The position numbers and the translations under genes were made by a program. From positions 112,088-176,087 of the forward strand of contig VWPU01014183.1 of NCBI GenBank assembly GCA_013398955.1: a stretch of DNA of 64,000 nt. Reading direction: 5' to 3'. The notes below the pieces were generated by a model. It made no database searches. It saw only the letters and a program-made list of their open reading frames with translations, and was not told the origin of the DNA. The first letter of the stretch is position 1; the number at the start of each line of letters is the position of its first letter. This DNA is from Callaeas wilsoni (taxonomy: Eukaryota > Chordata > Aves > Passeriformes > Callaeidae). Shown piece by piece: positions 49,916-61,600 of the stretch.

Positions 49916-52407
49916 ATTCTTTAGTTAAGAACTGCCTGTACTCTGTGTCTGAAACACAGGTGCCACTGACATTTGTCTTTTATTGAGCCAAATACAAACA
50001 CTGCTAGTTAGTGTTGCCACGGATACATAGACATTACATAAAAATTAGTTCTTAAAACTACAGTCACTCATCTGCACCATTTTGGAAAAAACAGACATGA
50101 AATTGACACCAACTTCAAAATACCACCAGTGATGAAATTAACTCCTGGAGAGCATGTGGAAAACGTGTGGCAAATTCACCAGAGCTTAAGCTAGCTCTAC
50201 TTCTACTCCGAGATGAGGAAACATCAGCCATGCCTACCAGACACCTCTGCTGAGATCATACACAGCTTTCTTCCTGTGCCAGAGTCCTGCTTGTAATTAA
50301 AACCAGAAGTCTCGAGCCCACGCCACCTAGGACTGCATTAATTGGTAACTGCTGGACTGTACCACCACAACCACAAGGGGAGAAAAATGGGACTCTGCCC
50401 CTCTAGACCCAAAAAACTTGACAAAACAGAAATTCATGCACATATGTAGGTAGTACTGCGGTGACAAGGCATAAGAGTAGACAATTTACAAGTCTGCAGC
50501 TTCCCTCACCACAAGGGATTTTTCCTTATGTAACATCTACAGCACAGCCTGAAGTCACAACAATCCACATAAACCTGGAGCTACGTGCAGCAGCCCTGCT
50601 GCCTGCACAGGCATCCCTGTAACAGGTCACACCCATTCATTTCTAGAAGGCTGGCTGTGCCTGCAAATTCAAATTCAAGCTCTTCACAAAGAGCCTGGAG
50701 ATGAAAAAAAGCCCACAGAAAAACCCATGTGACACCAGAAATAATTTTCCGCAATGAGGGATACAAGCAGATTGGGAAAAACAACAATAAATACAGGTAA
50801 TTTTGCAACTGAAGGAAATCACGCTAGTTTAAAAGTTAATTTTCCACTTACCGGGTAACCACAAAAGACAGCAGTGCATCTATCAGCTAAGACAGACAGC
50901 AGCGGATCTGCCTGATCTGATGCGCCATCATGTTCAAAATTCTACAGCCATCATCTGAGCCCTAATACTGTTGTTCTGGCACACAACAGCACTCCATCCA
51001 CCTGGTTCCATAAAGTCCTAGTGTCCTGGCTTGAAACAGGCCCTCAAATCATGGGTCTGTCCTTATACACAGGCAAATACAGTTCTCAACACAGAAAGCC
51101 AAGCTGCTAACAGGACCGTAAATGGATTCGAAGTTGTAAAGAAAACTTTAAACCAGTTGATTCTTTTCCTAATGCTAGCTTGAAATTCTTTCAGAAGTGA
51201 GAGTCCTTTGCCATTTCCAACTACCAAATTAGAAAACTGCTGTTAATTAGCAGGTAATCTATACCTGAGATCTTTCTTGACAAAAAAAAAGGATATGTCA
51301 AAAATAGCAGACAACTTCAACTGCAAGTTATCAAGATTTTTCGTCACATGTTTTACAATAAAGTTCCTGCAACAATAATAAACAATATGGTATTGCTATC
51401 ACATTTCAACTGACACAGAAAAAATACCCAAGAGTCAAGACCATAACTATTATTGAACACTGAAGAGCAAAGACATTTTGAACAGATAAGAAAACAGCAC
51501 TGAGAAAATATGCTAGGTAGTTCTCCTTACATCTAAGGCAGCCTTCAGCTATTTCTATGTTTTAGAAGGCATCTTGACAAAGGAGATATCCACACATTGA
51601 GTAGTTGAAGAAAAATTAGTCTGGGAGGAAAAATGCAAAGAGTAAAACCTCTAAGCATAGTTTAGGAATCCAGTGTCAGTCCCAGTTAAGACAGAGGAGT
51701 TCACAGAAAATAGCATAGCTGAATAAACACCAATAGAACTGCTGGAATGACACAGGATTTCTTTAACTCACTGCTGTCAGTTTCAATACAGGACTCACCG
51801 CAGAACACCACACCAATTAATTCTGAAGGGAAACAACCAAAAGAATCAAATTTTAGCAAGCCTTAGGATTAAACAGCTTGCAGTATAAGGTTTGGAATCA
51901 CTCCTTGCAATAATCAAGAACCATGTGTGCATCATGCAGAACTATGTTCAGAATATCCAGCTTGGGGGAAAAAAAGGATGAGTAGGGTCTTCCCTCATGG
52001 ATCTATAGACTACTGCAAATATGACCCTGTCTGCAGAAACTAATTCACACCAGAAATTGAAAACTAACCTCTACCTTGCCTTACGAAGGAATAGACCAAT
52101 CTAACTCAGGAAATAGTAGTATTTAACTTACTTCCTACCATACAATTCAAGAAAACAATTACAAATATGCTTCTTGGATTGGTCCAAATGTGCTGAATTG
52201 TAAAACACAAAAAAATAATCCCCCAAAGCCAGATATATCCATCTATACAGTGGTAGGAGTTGCTTCTCCACAATATTGGATGATGAGACTTTTCCACTTC
52301 AATATCTGGTAAGCTCCAGTATCTCAGGTGTTAGTAGGATCCATTCCTAAGTGTTCTCTTGGCTTACGCACAGAGTTGGTACTTTTAGCCTTTCAGCTAC
52401 AGGGACA

Positions 52408-52545
52408 GAAAAAAAACAAAACAAAAACTACCACACACACACAAAACAACCCCCCCCAAAATAAAACAAACAACAGTAAAAGCCACCAAAAAAAAAAAAA
52501 AAAAATCAAAACCCAAAACCTAAACACCCCAAAACACAAGAGCAG
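52408..52545. repeat. A/C-rich low-complexity stretch
   Basis: The plus strand is almost free of G and T for about 140 bases, with A runs up to 19, a short CA repeat and a C8 run. The strand asymmetry is striking, but I see no unit length. A similar though weaker A/C bias occurs around 55175-55240. Confidence 0.8.
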
Positions 52546-55500
52546 CAGCACCTAGCAATCATCCCAGAACTTCCAGGACCAGATCTACACACAGTTAAGG
52601 TGCAGGCCACCCTTCCAAGAAATAAAGGTAATTTGTGAATTGAAATAATGAGAAGCACAAACATGAGACTTAGTGTTTGCCAAGTAATGCCAACATTCCT
52701 CAGTATTTTGTCACCATGAAGATATTACGAGGAGAGAAACAAAGGCTGTATCTGAAGACAACGGTATTTTATGGATTGACGAAGTTCAAACCTGGATTTC
52801 TTTTTCATTTCCCTGTGTACAGTCTCTTCAATTGTAGCACTGCAGACACTCTAGAAACTTCCCCATCCTATATTTTGGTGCTCAGACTCATCCTCAGAAG
52901 CCCAGACACCACATAAAGGCAGCTCCCAAAGTCCAGCACTACGAATACCCCCTTATGTGTAAATCTGCAAGATACATTGTGTATTCCTTTCTGTTTCTGC
53001 AGGGTGGAAAGTCTAGAAGACAGAGGCAACAAGAAATCTCAACCAACGCTGTCTTGCTGCCTACCCACAGGAAGGCAGGAAGCTTAAAAACTGAGCAAGG
53101 AGGAGCCTGGATGCCAAAAAAGCAATTCGCTACAGATTGGCCCTTTGCCTGAAAGACAGAAGGAGGAACACCCAGTGTCTGCACTGGTACAAGCTACATA
53201 CCAGAAAACTGAAATTCAACCCATGCCAAGTTACACTTTTCAAAGCTAAATGTACGTAGGCCAGTGAAAACAAAATTAGATAGGAGTTCAGGGTAAGAAA
53301 AATTAATAAAACAAGTTTGGTTTTGCATGAAAGTCAGTTTAGAAAGACAAACTGAAAGTGAAAGAGAGATTAGTAAATTTTTTCATGCCAAGAATCAGAT
53401 GAAAATCACTGTTGCTGAGCTGTTCAAGACGGCATTGAGGAGAACAAACATCAAGCCATCTCCATTTGAACTACACCTTTGAAGTTTAAGTACTAATTAT
53501 TCTGAACATAGCAAAGATGAAACTACTGAGATACACTATGCATTCCCACAGCCCTCTGAAAATGTTACCGTGGCCACTCCCTCTTCACCTTTAAAAGCTG
53601 GATTTATCCTTTTAAATTATGTCTAAAAATAAGCAAATAAAGAGCTGCTTACAGCCTACAAATATCTGTTTCTTTGAGTTTATAGTCACATAGCACTTGT
53701 GCTCAGGAGATGGCTAACTCCCAAGACTTACTAGGTTTCATGCAGTTCCCAAACTGCAGAACCTTCCCAGTGCTCTTCTAAGTGACAAGGAAAACAGAGA
53801 AAACATCAGCAATACTGCCATTCTACACCTGACACCATTAAAGATAAACAACCTTCTTAAAACTAACCATAAGTTTTAAATACCACTTTGCTGTATTTCC
53901 AGAAGTGCATTTTAGTGCTTCAAAGGCTTATTGAAAAGCTAAGTATCACTCAATTTTCCTCTCTCTTCACACCCTTCCCTACTATGTAACCAGTTTTTAC
54001 ACTGCATTTTCTGGTTAACATATTCATACAGCCCTTTTCAGAAAATGCTTGGTGAGAAAAGGTGTGAAGCAAAAGGGAGGGTATCTATGCAAGATACTCT
54101 TGAGCATAAGGAAGAGCACATAAGAGCAGTAAAATTGTTTAAATATGCATTGCAAGATAGTGAAGTGCACGAGATCAAACTGCTGCACAACAGAATTAAT
54201 TCTTTTTCTGCTTTCTTGTGTGTGGTTTTTTGGGCTTTTTGTTTCTTTATTTGAGGAAGATTTTTTCTGGTTTTTTTTTTTTTTTTCAGGGCATAAAAAA
54301 GACACTGCAAGCCTTCATCCTGAAGGAAACCACTGTTTTCAGTTTTCCTTCACTCCTACTGCAGCTCCACCTCTGGCTGGCTGCTGTGCTTCACACACCC
54401 AGTTAATGCTAAAACAGGCATCTTTTGAAGTGCATTGATTCAAGTTACCTGTTCAGATACATCAAGTAAGCATTTACCTCAATGTAACCACCAGAATACT
54501 TCAGATAACTGACAAGTTCTTTATATAAAATATACTACTCATGACACGATATACCACCTACACACCATATAGCTGCCAAACGCTACTGACCTTCCAACAA
54601 GATCTGTCTTTCCATGAACCTTGTACTTGTAATCTCTTCATTCAGAGATGGAAAAGGAACCCTCCACACACACTAGGGAATGGAAAGGGATTGAGTAAGG
54701 GGAGATTTAAACAGCTGCACTGCATGCTTTCTTTTGCTGCAACTCAAGAGTTGATACAACTTTGCCCAAATCCAGAAGAGTCAGGATAACACTTGAAACA
54801 CCATTTTTATACAAATCCTTTCTTCCAGGTCTATGGATAACAGCAGGAAACATGGCAGCTATATTGCTGTAACTAACTGCAGCTATTTCTAAATCTAATG
54901 TAACAAGAGAACTCTATCTAGTTGAATTGGATCACCCAGTTAATAGGGACAAAAAAAGTAGCTCCATATCATCACCACTAAGAAAAATGTTTAGCACTTC
55001 CATCTCCCTGTTCCAAGTATTTAATAGAATGCAAACCTCTCAACACTCCTGTCACATAGTCAAGGCTCCAGGTCTGCAAAAATAAATTCAGTGACACTGC
55101 ATTTCAATATTATTTCTCTTCTCAGTGCACTATACACTCAGATGCCTTGGGTGGGTGATTGAAGCAAGCAAACCAAAACAGAAATCCCAAAACCAAACAA
55201 CCAACAACCACTCACACACAACACAACCATCTTGCCCACACAGGCCATACTGTATCTCTTCTGATCACCTTCCACTCAATCAGGAAGAAAGGTCCAGAGG
55301 CTGCATTTGGTACTATGAGTGTGAATGTTCAGACTGACAGAGAGCTCTAATGCACTTCTAATGCACCAAATCTTCTGTCTCATCCTGATGAGATGTTAAT
55401 TACACATTAAAGAAAGAAAAATAATCAATATTACTCAAACTTCCACAGTCATCAAAACAGATTTCTGTACATCCTTCCATTTGTTCTTCTCCTCCAGAAA

Positions 55501-57773
55501 AGTCAATAAAAGACATAGTAGAACTTCACCTCTAGTATTTGAAAATAAAAAAAAAAACCAAACAAACATACAAAATTAGCCACCCTAACAAAAATCATCT
55601 TACTTGTGCTAGCTATAGAAAGAGCCAAAGAAACTTTAAAATACACCCATCTCGTCAAACATTAGCCATTCCCAAGAGATGCCAGTTGGATACAGTTATT
55701 GTATTAATTTCAATAAATAATCTTAACATGTCCCATACTGTCACTTAAATGCTTCCTATAAAAATAGCCTAACGGTTTTCCTGCAATGTTATTCTGCTTA
55801 TACACGAATTAACGTCAATTTCAAATGAAGATACAGTCACATCCCAATAACAAGGACAACTTATTTACACTTCCTTTCAGAACTGTCCCTGAAGTATTTA
55901 AAGCCCCACATAGCGAAGAACCGTAAAAATCCCAGATTTAAAACAAGTCTCTATGTATTTGCTCAGTAACCTGGATCACAGCTAACACAACTAAGTGGTG
56001 CACTGCACTAACATGGAACTACTGATTCACCAACCTCACATCAAAACTATTTTTGTCAGGAAAAACCGTATGCCAGTTTTTAAACACGCAAGTCACACTG
56101 CTAATTTTGAGGCACCCAAATGAAAGCTTATTTCTTGCCAAAGCACTTGCTAGAGAACAGATTTGTTTGGCTAACTTCTAGAAGACAGATTTATCCTTAT
56201 ACCAGTATTTTAGTACGGCAGTAATGGCTTTTTCAGCACCATGACCCAACATTCTTTGCAATGGGTGCCAGTCCCAGTAGGTAGCCTAACAAGGGAGATT
56301 TTTGTTTCTACATAATTCATGTTACTAGGGTTGCTCAGTACTCCAGCCCTCAAATTTTTCATGTCATTACAGTATCAGAATTACAGCAGAAACTCAAAGT
56401 ACTTAGACAGCTTTATCACTACAAGTAATTAAATGTTTATAGTGTACAGCTACAGCAGTAATTGCACAGTATGCAGCACTTTTGAATTTCCATTCTGATT
56501 ATAGAGCGTGAAGCTCCATTGCATCCCTCAAATACCCAAGAAGTCCAATTTGACAGAAATGGATAGCCATATATAAAAGCAATCATACTTAACATACATT
56601 TAGAGAAGCTCACAAAAATAAAGGTACAACTACTCACCTCTGACAGTTTCCCAAACAACTGTTCCTGAAGACCTCACTAAATAATTCCAGCACAAGTTTT
56701 CTACTCTGCACCCTCCAGCACCTCACCATCAAAGGAAAAAGACTAGTGAAAACCATCATGCAGCTTCTAGGAGACACTGGTGGCACCTCCACAATAGCAA
56801 AGCTGTCTGCACTATTCCATGTCTAAAACAACTGCCATTAAACTTGACCAGCCAGAAGAGGAAAACAAAAGGGAAAAAAGAAAACAACCAACCCCAAACC
56901 ATTAACTTACAAGTATTTTAAGTAAGTCAATTCAACTACAACAGGTAACCTTCTTTCCCCCAAGTAGCACTGAAAATTCCAAACACACTTCACCCTACTA
57001 AATGGGAAATGATCAAAGAATGCCTGCAGACATGTCTTTGACACTATCCTTTTATAAACAAAAAACTAATTGATAGCCCTTTCTCCCTCAAGGCTGAAAC
57101 CCTGTGAACAATTAACTTCAAAACAAGACAAGTAATAGCAAAAATAAACCCATGCAGGGAGCGCAACAAAAGTGAAACAGAAGGAGGATCCGGCAGTTTA
57201 GTTCAAATTGTCACTCTAACACCTTCACTTCTGTTCCTAGAATATTTACATTAATTCCAGTTTCTATTAACTGTCATTTTAAGGCTCACTATCGACATAC
57301 AAATATCATTAAAAAATAATAATTCAAACTGTCTTAAACATCACAAGTCCTATCAGTGGCATTTCAGGCAGTCAAAGCATAAGAAAATCAGTATATCCTG
57401 GCAGAAAATGAAGGTAAAAGGCCACAATCAAATCACACTGCACATTTCAGCTACACCAGTCTGTCAGGCAAGACAGAACAATCTCACACCTACAACAGAG
57501 CATAGAGCTGTACTCTTCCCTGCTGCTCTGTTCATCTACTGAAAATCCACAAAGCAAACTATCCAATGCACAATGACAGGACATAGGGAGCCAAGAGAAA
57601 TTCATTTACCAGAACTGATTCTGCATGAATCTCGGACATGCATCCCCACTCATATACATTTAAATGGGTAAATAAAGCACGAGAAAAATCATTACATTTG
57701 TACTAGGTAAATAAACAAAGGGTAACAAGAATAGTTTTTCATTACTACATTAGCTCTCATTTTTCAGACTTAC

Positions 57774-58394
57774 CTGGTCTTTTTCATGGGGTAATAGGCT
57801 GACAGGTGGAAGGGACGCTGGGAAGGTGCTGGAGTATTTTGGAGCTCCTTTGCTTTCCAAACTGCCATAATTCACTCTATACTGAGGACCATCCTTCAGT
57901 AACCTCCCATTGTTCACAGCACGTTTGGCCCCCAGCCGCAACCTCTGCTGAAAGGCAGGATTGTTGAAAATACTTGCTAGGTCATTTTGACTTCTCAAAT
58001 ACTTCTCTATGTTTTTCAGGGAGGAGCCATTAGGTTCTTGAAGCCCTTCAATTGCTCTTCTCAAGAGTCTATTCCAATCCACATTACGAAGCTCATTACA
58101 AGCTCCTCTAGATCCCTTAACAGATTTAGGAATAGTGCCAGGTTTAACACATGAAAACCGTCCAGGATTATCTGGGTCCTTGTAGGATGCAAGACCTTTG
58201 TTAGTAACTTTAAGAATAGAACCATCTTGAACGCTAAGTTCCAACTGTTCTGAAACAGTCTTCTTATCTAATCCATGGGAAGCACAAACAGCATGACATA
58301 TTCTCTCTTCAGAAGGCCTTTGCTTTTGCTTTTTAACTTTTTGTATAGCTTCCAGAATCCACTCCGTATAAAGAGGATTGGCAAGTTTTACCAT
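57774..58394 (-). CDS. KAT6B: KAT6B coding exon 1: N-terminal winged-helix and H15 region
   Basis: This exon encodes residues 1-207, starting [17 protein letters not shown] and ending [13 protein letters not shown], with the donor GTAAGT at 57773. The ATG at 58394-58392 sits in ACCATGG, a near-ideal vertebrate initiation context, and matches the family's start; a TTG nine codons upstream in the same frame is not used. Residues 1-77 correspond to the first winged-helix domain, which in KAT6 proteins binds unmethylated CpG DNA. Residues 103-176 ([14 protein letters not shown] to the [11 protein letters not shown] end) are the linker-histone H15-like domain. The exon ends in phase 0, immediately before the PHD region. 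It is very similar to the mammalian sequence as I recall it, with small changes in the 136-142 loop. Confidence 0.97.
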
Positions 58395-58432
58395 GGTTGA
58401 CCAGTAATTGTTTCCAGCCAAGAGTTACCCAT
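58388..58432 (-). promoter_or_regulatory. uORF 3, overlapping the KAT6B start codon
   Basis: An ATG at 58432-58430 opens a 14-codon frame ([14 protein letters not shown]) whose stop TAA at 58390-58388 lies just inside the main coding sequence. The main ATG is contained in its last codons (CCA TGG TAA). Its own context is weak (T at -3, G at +4), while the main ATG has a strong ACCATGG context. Ribosomes that use this uORF cannot re-initiate downstream at the main start, so it would dampen KAT6B translation if used. Confidence 0.5.
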
Positions 58433-58482
58433 AGAGGTTCCTCCTTATCCTTTTTGCAGATCTTTCAGAGGTTGTTCACACC

Positions 58483-58524
58483 TCAAACACAAATGAAAGG
58501 ATTCCACACACTGCTTGGACACAT
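58483..58524 (-). promoter_or_regulatory. uORF 2 in the KAT6B leader
   Basis: An ATG at 58524-58522 opens a 13-codon frame (MCPSSVWNPFICV) ending with TGA at 58485-58483. The -3 base is G (TTGACATGT), with a T at +4, giving a moderate start context. It closes 88 bases before the main ATG, which leaves room for some re-initiation. Seen in sequence; function inferred. Confidence 0.5.
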
Positions 58525-58590
58525 GTCAAAAATATCCACCCTGAGGAGTCAGAAAAAGCAGAGAAATACCTGCTGACTGAAACTTTCCAA

Positions 58591-58626
58591 TTATGTTACT
58601 GTTACCGAAACGTAGAAGGGGTTCAT
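58591..58626 (-). promoter_or_regulatory. uORF 1 in the KAT6B leader
   Basis: An ATG at 58626-58624 opens an 11-codon frame (MNPFYVSVTVT) closed by TAA at 58593-58591. It lies 230 bases upstream of the main start. The base at -3 is G (CAGAGATGA), so it could be recognised by scanning ribosomes. The frame is seen in the sequence; its use is inferred and depends on the leader being spliced as proposed. Confidence 0.5.
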
Positions 58627-58671
58627 CTCTGATGACACTGGGTAGGTCCTTAAAAGAAAGTTTGTTGCAAC

Positions 58672-61600
58672 CTTTAAAAAGAAAAAAACAAGAGGCAATG
58701 AGAGAATACAGTTAATGCTGAAGTATTACAAAGAAAAAATGCATTCAGACACGCATTCATACTATAGATGCTGCAGTACAGAAAAATCTTTGCGATGTTA
58801 TGTGAAGCATTTGCCAGTTCCCACCCCATACCAAACAAGTCATCTTAAAATCCTTCTGCTTCTCATAACAGTCAGTGGATTTAGTTTTCCTATATTCCAT
58901 CACCCTAACACTTAACCTACTACTGACCTGTTGGACAACTTCCATTCAGTCAGGGATCTGAAAACACTCTCTAAAACAAACTGCCTACAAGTCATTTCTG
59001 CATGGATTATACATGCAAGAGAAAACCCAAACAAACAGAAAACCAAACGCCAACCAACGAAAGATAAATTATTAACCACTGCCAATTCCTACAGCATCCT
59101 GTCTCTAAGTGTCCTGCCATGTTGATTACGCAACTCAGAAAAATCGAAACCAAAAATATCAGAACCAAGTTACAAGTATTACATCCTTCATTAATATTTA
59201 GGTAACCTACAAAACAGAAAGGCATCACAAAAGCACTTCTCATTTTAAGGCGTGCAGCACTGAGGCATTTTTGATACAAACCCTTAGGAACAGAAATGAA
59301 AACAAAGTAACGAGGCATTTTTACATAAATAGGTTGTCAGCACAAAGATGTATAAAGAGGTCACACTGAAAAATTTTTTATTGACTCACACTTTAACAAT
59401 TTTTTTTATTATTACTTATTATGGAATACATCACTCCAATTGAAAATTCAGTGGCTATGAAAACTCATTTAGGAGACCTGAAAGAGCATCTTGATGAGGA
59501 GTTTATTCATTCTGGGATCATATACAAAAAAATTTTAAAAATTTAAAAGTCTCACAAATGAAACTTAGACAGGAGTTGCATAATGAATAAACAAATATAT
59601 TAGAAGTATTAGTTTTGTCTGCCATGAAGTGCGAGAACTTTTGAAGGCATTAACAGAATTGCATAATTACTTCAAATCAAAGCAAAACAAAAAACAGAAG
59701 AAAAAAATTTTCATTCTCAATATATGGGTTATCTTGTAAAGTAAAAGATTCACCAGTTTCACAGCAAAAATTTAAAATTATTTAATATGCAACTACATTT
59801 ATAAAGCTATGGCAAGCAGCCTACAAATAACAAAATCATCTATGATTACACAAGTCCTGGACCTCATTTTTATTCATTTATTCTAGCCATCCTGCATTTA
59901 AATAATTTTTAAAAACCTGAGTAAATTATAACTAGGAAAAAACCCTGAACTGATTCAGTAATCTAAATAATTTTCAACATGTTATAAAGATTCCTCTGCA
60001 ACTATGAAGACAAAGAGTATAACAACACATACTTTTGGTCCTATATCTTTTTCTTCCTCTACCCCTCAAAATGTCTTTAAATATAAATTCCAGCTCATGC
60101 TTCACACATTATTATACCTACAGAACAGGATTAATAACAAAAGAGCAGTTGGTTACTGATGAGCATAAAATTTTTCTACTTCCAAATAGTCAATATTAAT
60201 CAATTCATTTTATGAATCTGTCCTTCTCAAATCTGACCGAAGCTTAAACATTTTCGGATTTATAAATACGAAAATTCGAGTGACTGCCTGACTGAAAAAG
60301 ACACCTTCCTGATGGAAATGCAGGGCCTGAACACTTAACTGGCTCACATACTGAGCTCTATTGATCTCCACAGATTGGACTCTGTTTCTTGCTTCCAGAC
60401 CATCCTCATGGAAGATGTATTTGATAACAGTTCTGTGTATTTCAAGTATCTGTAAGCAAACAATAACTTGTTCTGTAAACAGACCCTTTTTATTTACTCC
60501 AGCTAGCAAAAGCCATTCTTTCCCTAACAGAATTGTTTATACTCAGTTTTCAGATAATTCCAAAATAACACTGTAGCTACAAAATGCAGACAAATATAGG
60601 GAAGGAAAGAGTTTCTATGGTATTATAAATCCTATAAATTCTCTCACAAATCTGACACTGAAAATACAGTAACACAACAAAGCAGAACTCTATATATAGT
60701 GGAGGCTCAGTCACATTTAGACTATTTCATACACTCTTCCTATAGATTTGGAAGTTCTCTGTAGCTACACATAAAGCCCTAGATTCCTAGAAAGCTACTT
60801 TTAGAGTTATTTAGTTAGCCTGTTACACTGTAAGTCTTCGTTAAGATAGTCACAACTTAATTAAGTGCTGAACACTGCATTTGCTGAGTCAGACATACTT
60901 GCCTCAGTTTTACATCTACTGCAGTACTGTTGTATTAAATTTCATACAAGCAACCACATCACTTCCATTAAATTCCAGAACACACAGCACAGGGTCTGTT
61001 CCAAGCTCCTGGACACTGATGAACATTTCAGTACAAATGCTATAACATGTGGGTTACAGGAATTTTTACTGGCCAGTGACTGTGGCAAAAGGTTAGCATA
61101 AACCTATATCTTCATATAAAGTCTACTGCTTGGTACAGGAATTTCACAGCCATATACATTCAGAACTACATTTTTACTTATTTACTTAAAACTCCCTACG
61201 TGTAATACAACCTCCTGCATGCTAGCACCTACTAAATCAACACCAGTAGAGTGTATCAGCAGGAACAGAGTTTCCAATGCACAGGACAGGATATTTCAGG
61301 AGGAAAAATCAAGGCATCTTAAACACACGCCTTCCAACAGCATCTAAGTTCATTCTGCCTTTGGAAACCATGCAAAGTGCATCCAACCCAAGTTTTTAAT
61401 TGTTTTGCCACAACTTAGAGCCTCTCTTACTCTGGCACTTGGAGGACAGCACCCTGACCCTCCAGGACTGGTATGCCAAGGTCTACCACAAGCTAGATTC
61501 AGAATAACTTATTACTAACAAACATCTTTCCCAGCAAAACAACTCGGGTGAGTGATCCTGGAGCTACAAATGAAGGAGATCTTTCAGAAATCAAGACAGA

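Larger units (their letters stand above)
12167..57773 (-). other. KAT6B: Large KAT6B intron (45.6 kb)
   Basis: This single intron lies between phase-0 coding exons and runs from GTAAGT at 57773 to an acceptor TTTATTTTTAAATCTAG at 12167. In mammals the matching intron is also the longest of the N-terminal half. It is AT-rich with short chance open frames only; none shows a recognisable protein. Content I can support: CR1 fragments at 16.2, 26.4-26.9 and 49.5-49.9 kb; a solo LTR at 18.6-19.2 kb; a possible LTR fragment at 41.4-41.75 kb; a T30 tract and a 225-base A-rich tract near 24.3-24.8 kb; small tandem repeats at 13.98 and 36.37 kb; A/C-rich low-complexity sequence at 52.4 kb; and many T10-T20 runs. 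No nested gene, tRNA or snRNA was recognised. The rest is unannotatable by eye. Confidence 0.9.
58395..58671 (-). other. KAT6B: 5'UTR part of the KAT6B start-codon exon
   Basis: This stretch of 277 bases lies between a convincing 3' splice site and the main ATG. The acceptor reads TTTTTTTCTTTTTAAAG on the minus strand, with the AG at 58673-58672. It contains three upstream ATGs, each followed by a short reading frame. The frame of the main protein is open a few codons upstream of the ATG but has no AUG there, only a TTG. I chose the acceptor by its long pyrimidine tract; an internal acceptor cannot be excluded. Confidence 0.65.

Noticed and set aside
57750..58421. Longer form of the first coding exon starting at an upstream TTG
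   Set aside because: Vertebrate KAT6B starts at the ATG in ACCATGG nine codons later, and the codons after 57774 are intronic.
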